47,047 bases of DNA, from positions 1 through 47,047 of the forward strand of contig DASPNP010000036.1 of assembly GCA_035626475.1 (NCBI GenBank), written 5' to 3'. The notes beneath the pieces were generated by a model, which saw only the letters and a list, made by a program, of their open reading frames with translations, did no database searches and was not told the origin of the DNA. This document shows positions 31,590 through 40,099 of this stretch, in pieces; the stretch's first letter is position 1, and every line of letters begins with the position of its first letter. This stretch comes from DASPKT01 sp035626475 (GTDB lineage: Bacteria > Pseudomonadota > Alphaproteobacteria > Azospirillales > Azospirillaceae). Position numbers and translations under genes: made by a program.

Positions 31590-32594
31590 ATGCGGTTGAA
31601 GTCCTTCCACAGCCCCACGATGGCCGAGGCGATGCGTCAGGTGCGCGAGGTGCTTGGCGACGACGCCATCATCGTCGCCACCCGCGAGGAGGAAGGCGTC
31701 GGCGTCCGCGTGACCGCGGCGGTCGAGGAGGATGACGGCTATTCCGCCTCCCCCGCCCCGCGCGGCGCGCTGTTCTCCCACGCCGAGCCGGTCGGCCCCG
31801 ACGTGCTCGACATGGTCTCCGAGGCGCTGCTGCGCCACGGCGTGCCGGCCGAGCTGAACCAGCGCCTGATCGACACGCTGGACGATTTCGATGCGCGCGA
31901 CGCGCAGATGGCCCTGGGCGCCGCGCTGGACGCGGTGCTCTCCTTCCAGCCGCTCGCCGAGGCGCGCTTCTCCCGCCCCGTCATGCTGGTCGGCCCGCCC
32001 GGCAGCGGCAAGACGCTGACGGTCGCCAAGCTCTGCGTCCGGGGCGCGATGCGCGGCCACAAGGTCGGCGTCGTCACCACCGACACGGTCCGCGCCGGCG
32101 GCATCGACCAGCTGCAGGCCTTCACCCGCGTGCTGAAGCTGCGGCTGATCACGGTGGAGGACCCGCTGTCGCTGTCCGACGCGCTGGAGGTGCAGCGCGG
32201 CATGGACCAGCTGCTGATCGACACGGCCGGCCGCAACCCCTACAGCGCTGCCGACATGTCGGAACTGCGCGACTTCCTGGTCGCCGCCGACATCGAGCCG
32301 GTGCTGGTGCTGCCCGCCGGCATGGACCCGGTGGAGGCGGCCGAGACCGCGCACCTGTTCAAGGCGCTTGGCTGCCGCCGGCTGCTCCCCACCCGGCTGG
32401 ACGCGGCGCGCCGCATGGGCGGGCTGCTGAACGCGGCGGCGCAGGCCGGGCTCGCCTTCTGCGATGCCGGCGTCACCCACCAGGTGGCGGACGGGCTGAA
32501 GCCCCTGTCCCCCACGTCCCTCGCCCAGATCCTGATGCCCGAGGCGCCCGCTTCCGCCCAGCATCGCCCCAGCAAGACGGGGACCCATTCATGA
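31590..32594 (+). CDS. flhF: SRP-type GTPase FlhF
   Basis: A 334-aa GTPase that sets flagellum position and number. The N-terminal signature is MRLKSFHSPTMAEAMRQVRE. The SRP GTPase NG core has G1 LVGPPGSGKT (133-142), DTVRAGGIDQLQAF (motif II), DTAGRN (G3) and the closing DAGVTHQVADGLKP. The basic/disordered B domain is short (about 45-70). It overlaps flhG by 4 nt (ATGA). Polar flagellation is the expected phenotype of a flhF-flhG pair. Confidence 0.96.
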   Translation: MRLKSFHSPTMAEAMRQVREVLGDDAIIVATREEEGVGVRVTAAVEEDDGYSASPAPRGALFSHAEPVGPDVLDMVSEALLRHGVPAELNQRLIDTLDDFDARDAQMALGAALDAVLSFQPLAEARFSRPVMLVGPPGSGKTLTVAKLCVRGAMRGHKVGVVTTDTVRAGGIDQLQAFTRVLKLRLITVEDPLSLSDALEVQRGMDQLLIDTAGRNPYSAADMSELRDFLVAADIEPVLVLPAGMDPVEAAETAHLFKALGCRRLLPTRLDAARRMGGLLNAAAQAGLAFCDAGVTHQVADGLKPLSPTSLAQILMPEAPASAQHRPSKTGTHS

Positions 32595-33376
32595 CGACCG
32601 CTCCCATCGCCACGGCCAAGATCATGCAGCTCCATCGCCAGAACATTCTCGCGGTCGCCAGCGGCAAGGGCGGCGTCGGCAAGACCTTCTTCTCCATCAC
32701 GCTCAGCCACGCCCTGGCGCGGTCGGGGCGCAGGACGCTGCTGTTCGACGGCGATCTCGGCCTCGCCAACGTCGACATCCAGCTGGGGCTCATGCCCAAG
32801 CGCGACCTGGGCCAGGTCATGGACGGGCTGGTGACGCTGGGCGGCGCCGCCACGCGCTACCCGGAGGGCGGGTTCGACGTCATCGCCGGCCGCTCCGGCT
32901 CCGGCAGCCTCGCCAACCTGCCGCCGGCCAAGCTGAACGAGCTGCGCATGGAGCTGACCGAGGTCGCCCGCACCTATGACTGGGTGGTGATCGACCTGGG
33001 CGCCGGCGTCGACCGCACGGTGCGCACCTTCTCCGGCCCGGCCGGTACCACCCTGGTGGTGACGACCGACGAGCCGACCTCCATCACCGATGCCTACGCC
33101 TTCCTGAAGCTGAGCTACCAGGCCAACCCCTCGGCCGACCTGCGGGTGGTGGTCAACATGGCCCAGACCCGGAACGAGGGCGAGAAGACGTTCGAGACGC
33201 TGACCAAGGCCTGCCGCAAGTTCCTGAACAAGGAGCCGCAGCTGGCCGGCATCGTGCGCCGCGACCTGAAGGTGCGGGAGTCGATCAAGACCCAGACGCC
33301 GCTGCTGGTCCGCTTCCCCAACTGCGACGCGGCGAACGACATCGAGGCCATCGCCGCGCGCCTCAACCAGGGCTGA
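32591..33376 (+). CDS. flhG: MinD-like ATPase FlhG (FleN)
   Basis: A 261-aa deviant Walker A ATPase that limits flagellar number by counteracting FlhF. It has SGKGGVGKT at 24-32, the switch I/II residues in DGDLGLANVDIQLGL and VVIDLGAGVDRTV, and VVVTTDEPTSITDAY as in FlhG/MinD. Like other FlhG proteins it lacks an obvious C-terminal amphipathic MTS of MinD length. Coupled by ATGA to flhF. Confidence 0.95.
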   Translation: MTTAPIATAKIMQLHRQNILAVASGKGGVGKTFFSITLSHALARSGRRTLLFDGDLGLANVDIQLGLMPKRDLGQVMDGLVTLGGAATRYPEGGFDVIAGRSGSGSLANLPPAKLNELRMELTEVARTYDWVVIDLGAGVDRTVRTFSGPAGTTLVVTTDEPTSITDAYAFLKLSYQANPSADLRVVVNMAQTRNEGEKTFETLTKACRKFLNKEPQLAGIVRRDLKVRESIKTQTPLLVRFPNCDAANDIEAIAARLNQG

Positions 33377-33391
33377 GCGGAGGCGGTCGCC

Positions 33392-36300
33392 ATGGGCGGC
33401 GCCCCCCTCCTGCCGCCCGGCCTCCAGACCGCGTCCGCGGCGCCGTCGCAAGCGGCGCCCGCGCCTGTGCCGCTGGCGGAGGTGACGGTCGCGGCGCTGC
33501 CGGAGAAGCTGGTCAACCTGCCGCGCGCCGTCACCATCGGCGGGCAGGTGGTGGCGCAGGCCGACGGCCAGGCGACCATCCGTACCCCCGCCGGCGACGT
33601 CACCGTGCGCACGCCGACGCCGCTGCCGACCGACCGGCCGGTGACCCTGCAGATCCCCGCCGGCCAGGTGCCGGGGGCGACCGGCACGCCGGCCAGGGCG
33701 GTGGCGCTGGCCCCGCCCGGCCCGCCGCCCGCCGCGCCGACGCCGCCCCAGGCCGCCCCCGCCCCGGGCGCCGCACCCCAGCTTCCGCCGCTGCAGCCGG
33801 GCGTGCCGGTCGCCGCCCTGATCATCGGCCCGCCGCCCCGCCCCCCGGCCCCGCCCGCCCCACCATCATCGCAGGCACCGGCAGCGCCGCCCCCGTCGGT
33901 ACCGGGCCTCGGCCTGATCCTGCCGCCCCCCGGCCAGGGCGGCGGCACAAGCGGCGGTTCCGGCCAGGGTACGCCCGGCCAGCCGGCTGCCGCGCCCGTC
34001 CCGCCTGGCGCCCCGCCGCCGGCCGCACTCGTTCCGACGGCCCTGCTGGCCGCTGGGGGCGCGCCCGTCCCGCCGGGCCAGCCGCCGACCGCCCCGGCTG
34101 CGGGCCCGGTCCTGCCCCTGCCCGCCGGGGCGCCGGTGCAGCTTCCCGGCCCGATCCTTCCTCCGGACGGTTCCGCTCCGGCCCCAACCGTTCCGGCCGG
34201 CGCCACCCTCACTCTTCCCAGGACGCTTCCCGCCGGACCGAGGCCCGCGACCCCTCCGGGCCGCGCCGCGCCGGTTCCGCCCGGCGGCGCCCCCGCCGCG
34301 TCGGCGGAGGGATCGGCGAGGCCTGCCGCCGCGCCGCCGCTACCCGCATCGGCGGCGCCGGGATCAGCGATCCCCGGCCCGCCCGCTTCCGGCGTAACCC
34401 TTCCCGGCGTCTCCGCTCCGGCGACGTCCACCCCGGCGGCGCCCACCGCCGCGCCGTCGCGGCCAGGTCCGCCTCAGCCCATGTCGCCCGCGCCGCCGAG
34501 TGGCGTGGCGGTCTCCCCAGGTGGCAGCCAGGTGGTGCCGGCCGCCAGCCCGGCGGCGGCAGTTCAAGCATCGCTCCCGGCCGGCCGCACCGGCGAAGCG
34601 ATGCCCCTGGCGGGCTTGCCGGCCGACACCCCACCTCCCGCCGAACGCCCCACGGCCGAAACGCCCCCCGCCGCACCCCCGGCGAAGCAGCCGGGCCGGC
34701 ATGCCGCCGAGGCGCTGCGGCGCTCGACCGGAACGCTGGACCAGCATTTGCGGGCGCTTGAAGCCGACCGTCCGGAAGCGCGGCGGGCTGCGGCGCCAGC
34801 CTCGCCGGCGGCGCCCCGTCCCGCCGACCCGAATACGGCGACCTTCCCGGTGCCCGGCGCTCCCCGTTCCGTATCGCAAGCACCGGTGCGTGCGGATGCC
34901 GGGGCGGCTCCCGGGGCCGTTCCCCCGACACAGCCCGCGACCGTACCGTCGCCCGACTCGCCGCCTGCCCGGCTACCGCTTTCCGCCGGAATCGACGGCA
35001 CCACGCCAAGCGCTCCGGCCGCGCCCGCCGCACGGTTCCAGGCGCAGGCCCCGGTACCGCTGGCCGGCACGGCCGGGCCCGGGGCCCCGCACAAGGCGGG
35101 CACCGCGGAGGCGCCGCAGGAGACCACCGCGCGCCCCGCCGGCGTCGCCGCGCCACAAGCGGCGGTCGGAGCGTCTGCGGTCAATGCCGCAACACCGGCT
35201 GCCGTCGGCACGCCTGCTGCCAGTGCCCCGACGCCTTCCACTCCGGCACCGGACGCCACCGGGCGCCCGGACAGGTCGGCTGGTGCCCGATCGGAGCAGG
35301 CGGCTGGCGCTGCGAACTCCGGCACCCCGGGACGCATCGGGGATATAACGGCATTCCCGCCCAGCCAAGCGACCACGGCCGCCGGGGCTGCCGCAGCGGC
35401 GCCCGGCCCGCTTGCCGACCGCGCACCCGCCGGCCCGAGTGTCTCAAGCCCGAGCGTCCCAGGCCCGAGTGTCGCCGGCCAAGCGGCCGCCATGCCGGCA
35501 CCTGACAGACAGGATGCCGCCGGCCGGGAACCGGCTGGACGAACTCCCGCCGTTGCCGCGCCCGTCGGTCCGGCGTCCAACCTTCCAGCCGCCGGCTCCG
35601 AGGCAGGTCACCGGCAGGAAGGCGGCGGCCTTGACGGTCGCGCGACCGCGGCGCCGTCCACGCGCGCCTCCAGTCCACCTGCCCCCCAGGATGGCCCCTC
35701 CAGCGCCCGGGCGGCGCATCCGGCGCCCATCCCAACTGGGGCGGCTTCCTCGCCGGAAACACCGGCCACTCCGGCCGGCGCGCCGCCCCCGGCGTCGTCC
35801 CCGGTCGCCGGACAACCGGCACCGCCGACGGGAGAACGCCCCGCCCTGGCGCCGGGTACGACGGTACGGGTGACGCTGCTGCCGGACGATGCGCCCGACA
35901 CGCCGTCGCGGGTGGCGGGCACGGTCGCCGGCACGACCTCCACCGGCCAGCCGATCGTCTCGACCCCGCTGGGCACGCTGGTGCTGCAGGCGCGGAGCGG
36001 GCTGCCGCCCGGCACGGCCGTGCAGCTCTCCATCCAGGGAGGCGCCGCCTCTTTCACGCCGCCGGCCCTCGACCCGCTGCGGGGCCGCGACTGGCCGGCG
36101 CTGAAGGAGGCGATGGCGGTGCTGACGGCGAGCGACCCGGCGCTGGCCAAGGTGGTGGCCGATACCCTGCCGCAGCCCAACCGCCGCTTCACCCGGGCCC
36201 TGGCGCAGTTCATGGGGGCCGCGCGCGGCGGTTCGGCGGAGGCTTGGCTGGGCGGGGCCGCGCTGGAGGCGCTGGGCCGCGCCGGCCGCGACGACGTGGC

Positions 36301-36733
36301 GGGGCGCCTGGCGGAGGATTTCCGCGCGCTCTCCCGGCAGGCGGCCGAGCCGCTGGCCGAGGGCTGGCGCAGCCTGGCCGTACCCCTGCTGGACGGTCTG
36401 CGGGTGGAGCGCATCCAGCTGGCGACGCGCCGCGCCGGCGAGGATGAGCGCGGGGAGGAGGCGGGTGCAGGCCCGGAACTGGCCCGCCGCTTCCTCATCG
36501 ATCTGGAGTTCACCGCGCTGGGCGCCATGCAGCTGGACGGGCTGGTGCGCGGCGCCCGCTTCGACCTGGTGGTCCGCACCGCCCAGCTGCTGCCGGCCGA
36601 GCTGAAGCGCGACCTGACCGGCATCTTCACCGGCAGCGTCGAGGCGGTGGGTTACGCGGGGGCCCTGACCTTCCAGACCGGCGCGCATCTCTGGGTGCGG
36701 CTGAAGGGCGGCGGCGCGCAGGCGCGGGCGTGA
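33392..36733 (+). CDS. Giant Pro/Ala-rich FliK-like flagellar protein (1113 aa)
   Basis: An N-terminal beta domain (about 40-92: LVNLPRAVTIGGQVVAQADG then TPAGDVTVRTPTPLPT) is followed by about 700 residues of Pro/Ala/Gly/Thr-rich low complexity. From about residue 823 a second beta domain appears (TVRVTLLP, GQPIVSTPLGTLVLQARSGL). It repeats the G-x-V/x6-G-Q-x-x-I/V-x-T-P-x-G pattern of the first. A helical domain (about 895-1020) and a C-terminal beta segment (DLEFTALGAMQLDGLVRGAR) reminiscent of the FliK/Flg_hook C-domain follow. It lies 15 nt after flhG with a GGAGG RBS. A hook-length or substrate-specificity role is inferred from the long unstructured ruler-like linker and the C-domain. 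The long antisense frames here are shadows. Confidence 0.75.
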   Translation: MGGAPLLPPGLQTASAAPSQAAPAPVPLAEVTVAALPEKLVNLPRAVTIGGQVVAQADGQATIRTPAGDVTVRTPTPLPTDRPVTLQIPAGQVPGATGTPARAVALAPPGPPPAAPTPPQAAPAPGAAPQLPPLQPGVPVAALIIGPPPRPPAPPAPPSSQAPAAPPPSVPGLGLILPPPGQGGGTSGGSGQGTPGQPAAAPVPPGAPPPAALVPTALLAAGGAPVPPGQPPTAPAAGPVLPLPAGAPVQLPGPILPPDGSAPAPTVPAGATLTLPRTLPAGPRPATPPGRAAPVPPGGAPAASAEGSARPAAAPPLPASAAPGSAIPGPPASGVTLPGVSAPATSTPAAPTAAPSRPGPPQPMSPAPPSGVAVSPGGSQVVPAASPAAAVQASLPAGRTGEAMPLAGLPADTPPPAERPTAETPPAAPPAKQPGRHAAEALRRSTGTLDQHLRALEADRPEARRAAAPASPAAPRPADPNTATFPVPGAPRSVSQAPVRADAGAAPGAVPPTQPATVPSPDSPPARLPLSAGIDGTTPSAPAAPAARFQAQAPVPLAGTAGPGAPHKAGTAEAPQETTARPAGVAAPQAAVGASAVNAATPAAVGTPAASAPTPSTPAPDATGRPDRSAGARSEQAAGAANSGTPGRIGDITAFPPSQATTAAGAAAAAPGPLADRAPAGPSVSSPSVPGPSVAGQAAAMPAPDRQDAAGREPAGRTPAVAAPVGPASNLPAAGSEAGHRQEGGGLDGRATAAPSTRASSPPAPQDGPSSARAAHPAPIPTGAASSPETPATPAGAPPPASSPVAGQPAPPTGERPALAPGTTVRVTLLPDDAPDTPSRVAGTVAGTTSTGQPIVSTPLGTLVLQARSGLPPGTAVQLSIQGGAASFTPPALDPLRGRDWPALKEAMAVLTASDPALAKVVADTLPQPNRRFTRALAQFMGAARGGSAEAWLGGAALEALGRAGRDDVAGRLAEDFRALSRQAAEPLAEGWRSLAVPLLDGLRVERIQLATRRAGEDERGEEAGAGPELARRFLIDLEFTALGAMQLDGLVRGARFDLVVRTAQLLPAELKRDLTGIFTGSVEAVGYAGALTFQTGAHLWVRLKGGGAQARA

Positions 36734-36746
36734 GGGATCAGCTTAA

Positions 36747-36945
36747 ATCCTTCTCCCCTTGCGGGAGAAGGAGGGACCCGTTGCGCAGCAACGGGGGGAT
36801 GAGGGGTGGACCGGGCGGCAGCCCGGGCCTTCTCGACGAGTGAGCCTGTGATGGGTGTGGAGAACGTCCGGCTTCGCCGGCCGACCCCTCACCCGCCCAC
36901 CGCTTCGCGGCGGGTCCCATCCCTCTCCCGCAAGGGGCGAGGGAT
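36747..36945. repeat. Composite palindromic repeat family B, copy 2
   Basis: Same architecture as 21046-21245. It starts with the CCTTCTCCCCTTGCGGGAGA hairpin, then GGGACCCG, a variable hairpin TTGCGCAGCAA and GGGGGGATGAGGGG. It ends with the inverted module CCTCTCCCGCAAGGGGCGAG. It occupies the whole gap between the convergent FliK-like and fliJ genes and could act as a bidirectional terminator. Confidence 0.85.
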
Positions 36946-36956
36946 CAAAGGACCAC

Positions 36957-37376
36957 CTACTCCTCCTGCTGGCGCTGGAAGCGCTGGCTGGCGACCTCGT
37001 CCAGCATCAGGGCCTCGGCGCGGGCGAACTTGGCGCGTTCCTGGCGGACGCGCTCCTCCTCGGCCAGCTCGAAGCGCTTGAGTTCCTGGAAGGCGTCGGT
37101 CAGGGCCTGCTCGGCCTGATTGATCTTGGCGGCGATGTCGCGCTGCACCTGGGCGAACTGCTCGCGGCGCTGGCGGACCTGGCCGACGAAGGCGCCGTAG
37201 GTCATCGACGCCTCCAGGCTCGATCCCGCGATCAGCTTCTCCTGCTCGACCTCCTCCTCGAACAGGCGGCGCCGGTGCTCGACCTGCTCGGCCATGGTCT
37301 GCAGCTCGACCAGGTGGCGGCGCCGGTCGTCGACCTCCTTCTTGTGGAGGCGGATGAGGGTTTTCAGCCCCTTCAC
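36957..37376 (-). CDS. fliJ: Flagellar export chaperone FliJ
   Basis: A 139-aa, almost wholly coiled-coil protein that couples the FliI ATPase to the FlhA gate. Heptad-like charged helices run throughout (LKTLIRLHKKEVDDRRRHLV, EQVEHRRRLFEEEVEQEK, FQELKRFELAEEERVRQE). Its length equals typical FliJ (about 140 aa). The start is GTG at 37376, overlapping the fliI stop (GTGA). Sequence identity is always low in FliJ, so position after fliI is part of the evidence. Confidence 0.92.
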   Translation of the reverse strand: MKGLKTLIRLHKKEVDDRRRHLVELQTMAEQVEHRRRLFEEEVEQEKLIAGSSLEASMTYGAFVGQVRQRREQFAQVQRDIAAKINQAEQALTDAFQELKRFELAEEERVRQERAKFARAEALMLDEVASQRFQRQQEE

Positions 37377-38719
37377 GCGTTACCCTCGCCGCTCATGCCG
37401 AGGATGGCGGCGAGCTCCTGGTAGCCGGTGGCGAGTTCGCTGCGCTCGGTCTTGCCCTGGCGCAGGAAGGCCTCCAGCGCCGGGTTGAAGTGGATGGCCT
37501 CGTCAACCTGCTGGTCACTGCCGCGGCGGTAGGCGCCCAGCCGGATCATCTCCTCCATGTCGGCGTAGGAGGACATGAGCCGGCGCGCCCGCGTCACCAG
37601 CATGTTCTCCTCGTCCGAGTTGCAGCCGGGCATGGTGCGCGAGACGCTTCGCAGGATGTTGATGGCGGGATAGCGCCCGCGCTCGCCGATGCGCCGCTCC
37701 ATGACGATGTGCCCGTCCAGGATGCCGCGCACCGCGTCGGCGATGGGCTCGTTATGGTCGTCGCCGTCCACCAGCACCGTGAAGAGGCCGGTGATCGTGC
37801 CCTGCCCCGGCCCCGGCCCGGCGCGCTCCAGCAGGCGCGGCAACTCGGCGAAGACGGTCGGCGGATAGCCCTTGGTGGTCGGCGGCTCGCCGGCGGACAG
37901 GCCGATCTCGCGCTGGGCCATGGCGAAGCGGGTCACGCTGTCCATCAGGCAGAGCACGTCGCGGTCGGTGTCGCGGAAATGCTCGGCGACGGCGAGCGTG
38001 GTGTAGGCGGCCTGGCGGCGCATCAGCGGCGGCTCGTCGGAGGTCGCCACGATCACGACGCTTCGGGCCAGCCCCTCCTCGCCCAGATCGTCCTCGATGA
38101 ATTCCTGCACCTCGCGGCCGCGCTCGCCGATCAGCCCGATGACGCTGACCGACGCTTCGGTGTAGCGGGCCAGCATGGACATCAGCACCGACTTGCCGAC
38201 GCCCGAGCCCGCGAAGATGCCCATGCGCTGGCCGCGGCAGCAGGACAGGAAGGTGTTGATGGCGCGCACGCCCAGGTCGATCTTGCCGCCCACCCGGCGG
38301 CGCGTGCTGGCCTGGGGCGGGTTGGCCTTGACCAGCGCCGGATTGGCCCCCTGGGGCAGCGGCCCCTTGCCGTCGATGGGCTCGCCCAGTGCGTTGATGA
38401 CCCGGCCCAGCCACGCGTCGGTCGGGTAGAGCGACGCCTGCCCCTCCGCCACCTCCGCCCGGCAGCCCAGGCCGACATCGTCGAGATTGCCGAACGGCAT
38501 CAGCAGCGCGCGCCCGTTGCGGAAGCCGACCACCTCGCAGGGGATCACACGTCCCCCGCGCGAGATGACCCGGCAGCGCCCGCCGATGGAGAGGCGCCGC
38601 TCCACGCCGCCGACCTCCACCAGCATGCCGAGCACCGAGGTCACGCGCCCGAAAATGCGGTAGTCGGGCAGCGAATTCAGCTCGGCGAGGATGTGATCGG
38701 GATCGAGCAATGATGTCAC
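37373..38719 (-). CDS. fliI: Flagellum-specific ATPase FliI
   Basis: A 448-aa ATPase of flagellar type III export, related to F1-beta. The N-terminal beta-barrel begins FGRVTSVLGMLVEVGG. Walker A is FAGSGVGKS (about 169-177) and the catalytic Glu is in IGLIGERGREVQEF. The Walker B segment is DVLCLMDSVTRFAMAQREIG, and GYPPTVFAELPRLLERAG is diagnostic of FliI. I chose GTG 38719; an in-frame TTG at 38746 would add nine residues. Divergent from ctrA with about 190 bp between them. Confidence 0.96.
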   Translation of the reverse strand: MTSLLDPDHILAELNSLPDYRIFGRVTSVLGMLVEVGGVERRLSIGGRCRVISRGGRVIPCEVVGFRNGRALLMPFGNLDDVGLGCRAEVAEGQASLYPTDAWLGRVINALGEPIDGKGPLPQGANPALVKANPPQASTRRRVGGKIDLGVRAINTFLSCCRGQRMGIFAGSGVGKSVLMSMLARYTEASVSVIGLIGERGREVQEFIEDDLGEEGLARSVVIVATSDEPPLMRRQAAYTTLAVAEHFRDTDRDVLCLMDSVTRFAMAQREIGLSAGEPPTTKGYPPTVFAELPRLLERAGPGPGQGTITGLFTVLVDGDDHNEPIADAVRGILDGHIVMERRIGERGRYPAINILRSVSRTMPGCNSDEENMLVTRARRLMSSYADMEEMIRLGAYRRGSDQQVDEAIHFNPALEAFLRQGKTERSELATGYQELAAILGMSGEGNA

Positions 38720-38910
38720 GGAAATGCCCCCCCAACTCGGGCGCAATGATCGTTAACCAATCGCTACCGGTTCGGCCGCGAGAATGGTGCATCCGGTACC
38801 CCGAACGGGGACGGCCGGCGCGCGTAGCATAATGCCGGAGCGTCTGTTAACATAGTGCCAACCATGTCGAGCGGCCTTTTCGGTTCCCTCCTCCCGTAAG
38901 GAAATCGCCC
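38720..38910. promoter_or_regulatory. Divergent fliI/ctrA promoter region
   Basis: 190 bp containing two GTTAAC palindromes (38752-38757 and 38846-38851). The first has TTAACC half-site context. The second reads TTAA-CATAGTG-CCAA, two mismatches from a full CtrA box. CtrA autoregulation and control of fliI are known in Caulobacter. Core promoter elements were not resolved. AGGAAA near 38898 serves as the ctrA RBS. Confidence 0.45.
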
Positions 38911-39612
38911 ATGAGAGTCCTGCTGGTCGAAGATGATACGTCGATGGCCAAGAGCATCCAGCTGATGCTCCAGTCAGACGGCTATATCGTCGATACGACT
39001 GATCTTGGGGAGGATGGTCTCGAGATCGGCAAGATCTACGATTACGACATCATCATCCTCGATCTTATGCTGCCGGACATCGATGGGTACGAAGTCCTGC
39101 GCCGTCTGCGGGCCGCGCGGGTGACGACCCCGATCCTGATCCTGTCCGGCCTCGCCGACATGGACAACAAGCTGAAGGGGCTGGGCTTCGGCGCCGACGA
39201 CTATCTGACCAAGCCCTTCGACAAGCGCGAGCTGCAGGCCCGCATCCAGGCCATCATCCGGCGTTCCAAGGGCCATTCGGAGAGCGTCATCCGCACCGGC
39301 CGCCTGACCGTGAACCTGGATGCCCGCACGGTGGAGGTGGACGGCCAGCCGCTGCACCTGACCGGCAAGGAATACGGCATCCTGGAGCTGCTCTCGCTGC
39401 GCAAGGGCACGACGCTGACCAAGGAGATGTTCCTGAACCATCTCTATGGCGGCATGGACGAGCCCGAGCTGAAGATCATCGACGTCTTCGTCTGCAAGCT
39501 GCGCAAGAAGCTGGCGACGGCGACGGACGGCGACAACTACATCGAGACGGTCTGGGGCCGCGGCTATGTGCTGCGCGACCCGGCCGAGGGCCGCCAGGCC
39601 GCCGCCGGCTGA
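38911..39612 (+). CDS. ctrA: Cell-cycle master regulator CtrA
   Basis: A 233-aa OmpR-type response regulator. The receiver has EDD (7-9), phosphoacceptor D51 in IIILDLMLPDIDG and K101 in DDYLTKPFDK, the same D51 numbering as Caulobacter CtrA. The C-terminal winged helix has LTGKEYGILELLSLRKGTTL and IIDVFVCKLRKKL, near-identical to the CtrA DNA-binding domain. In non-Caulobacter alphaproteobacteria CtrA is usually non-essential and controls flagella, chemotaxis and surface genes, which fits its position beside fliI and the che operon. ChpT, its phosphodonor, is encoded at 46020-46640. The CC-terminal Ala pair is conserved only loosely (RQAAAG). Confidence 0.97.
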   Translation: MRVLLVEDDTSMAKSIQLMLQSDGYIVDTTDLGEDGLEIGKIYDYDIIILDLMLPDIDGYEVLRRLRAARVTTPILILSGLADMDNKLKGLGFGADDYLTKPFDKRELQARIQAIIRRSKGHSESVIRTGRLTVNLDARTVEVDGQPLHLTGKEYGILELLSLRKGTTLTKEMFLNHLYGGMDEPELKIIDVFVCKLRKKLATATDGDNYIETVWGRGYVLRDPAEGRQAAAG

Positions 39613-39619
39613 GGCGGCC

Positions 39620-40000
39620 TTGTCCGGGGGCTGGGGAGCGCGGCTGCGCGGTTGGGCCAAGGCCCTGAAGCGCGACGTCGTCGCCCTCTGGCTGGCCGCC
39701 CGCGACCCGGCCGTGCCGCTGGGCGCCAAGCTGCTGGCCGGCGCCGTCGCGGCCTACGCCCTGTCCCCCATCGACCTGATCCCGGACTTCATCCCGGTGC
39801 TGGGCTACCTGGACGATCTGATCCTGGTGCCCGCCGGCATCTGGCTGGCCGTCCGCCTGATCCCGCCCGACCGGCTGGCCCTGCACCGCGCCGAGGCCGC
39901 GCTGCGGGCGGAGCGCCCGGTCAGCCGGGCGGGCGCGGCGGCGATCGTCGCGGTGTGGGTGCTGGCGCTGGGGGCGGCCGTTTGGTGGTGGAACAGGTAG
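39620..40000 (+). CDS. DUF1232 (YkvA-like) membrane protein
   Basis: A 126-aa protein with the hallmark DUF1232 segment YALSPIDLIPDFIPVLGYLD in the middle, flanked by hydrophobic helices (KLLAGAVAAYALS; LILVPAGIWLAVRLIP), and a further C-terminal TM (AAAIVAVWVLALGAAVWWW). Function unknown. The TTG at 39620 (8 nt after the ctrA stop) is preferred since the ATG at 39566 lies within ctrA. The stop codon TAG at 39998-40000 falls inside the first bases of the family A palindrome, so the repeat has set the gene's 3' end. Confidence 0.82.
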   Translation: MSGGWGARLRGWAKALKRDVVALWLAARDPAVPLGAKLLAGAVAAYALSPIDLIPDFIPVLGYLDDLILVPAGIWLAVRLIPPDRLALHRAEAALRAERPVSRAGAAAIVAVWVLALGAAVWWWNR

Positions 40001-40077
40001 GTCGCATGGAGGCGGAGCCGCAATGCGACACCCGGCCGGTGCATGTCGCATTACGCCTGCGGCTCCGTGCGACCTAC
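39997..40077. repeat. Palindromic repeat family A, copy 2
   Basis: An 81-bp palindrome nearly identical in its arms to 10339-10420: GTAGGTCGCATGGAG left and a GTGCGACCTAC right, with inner AATGCGAC and GTCGCATT. It lies between the convergent DUF1232 and cheR genes and overlaps the stop of the former by four bases. Confidence 0.85.
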
Positions 40078-40099
40078 GGCGCTCCGCCTGGGAAAGCGC

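Noticed and set aside
29109..32588. 1159-aa open frame on the minus strand
   Set aside because: It is antisense to flbD, flhA and flhF; the composition (His/Gln/Arg/Gly-rich, no domains) is that of a GC-rich shadow.
39601..39618. Hairpin GCCGCC-GGCTGA-GGCGGC over the ctrA stop as a terminator
   Set aside because: The stem is only 6 bp and no U-run follows; it may be chance in GC-rich coding sequence.
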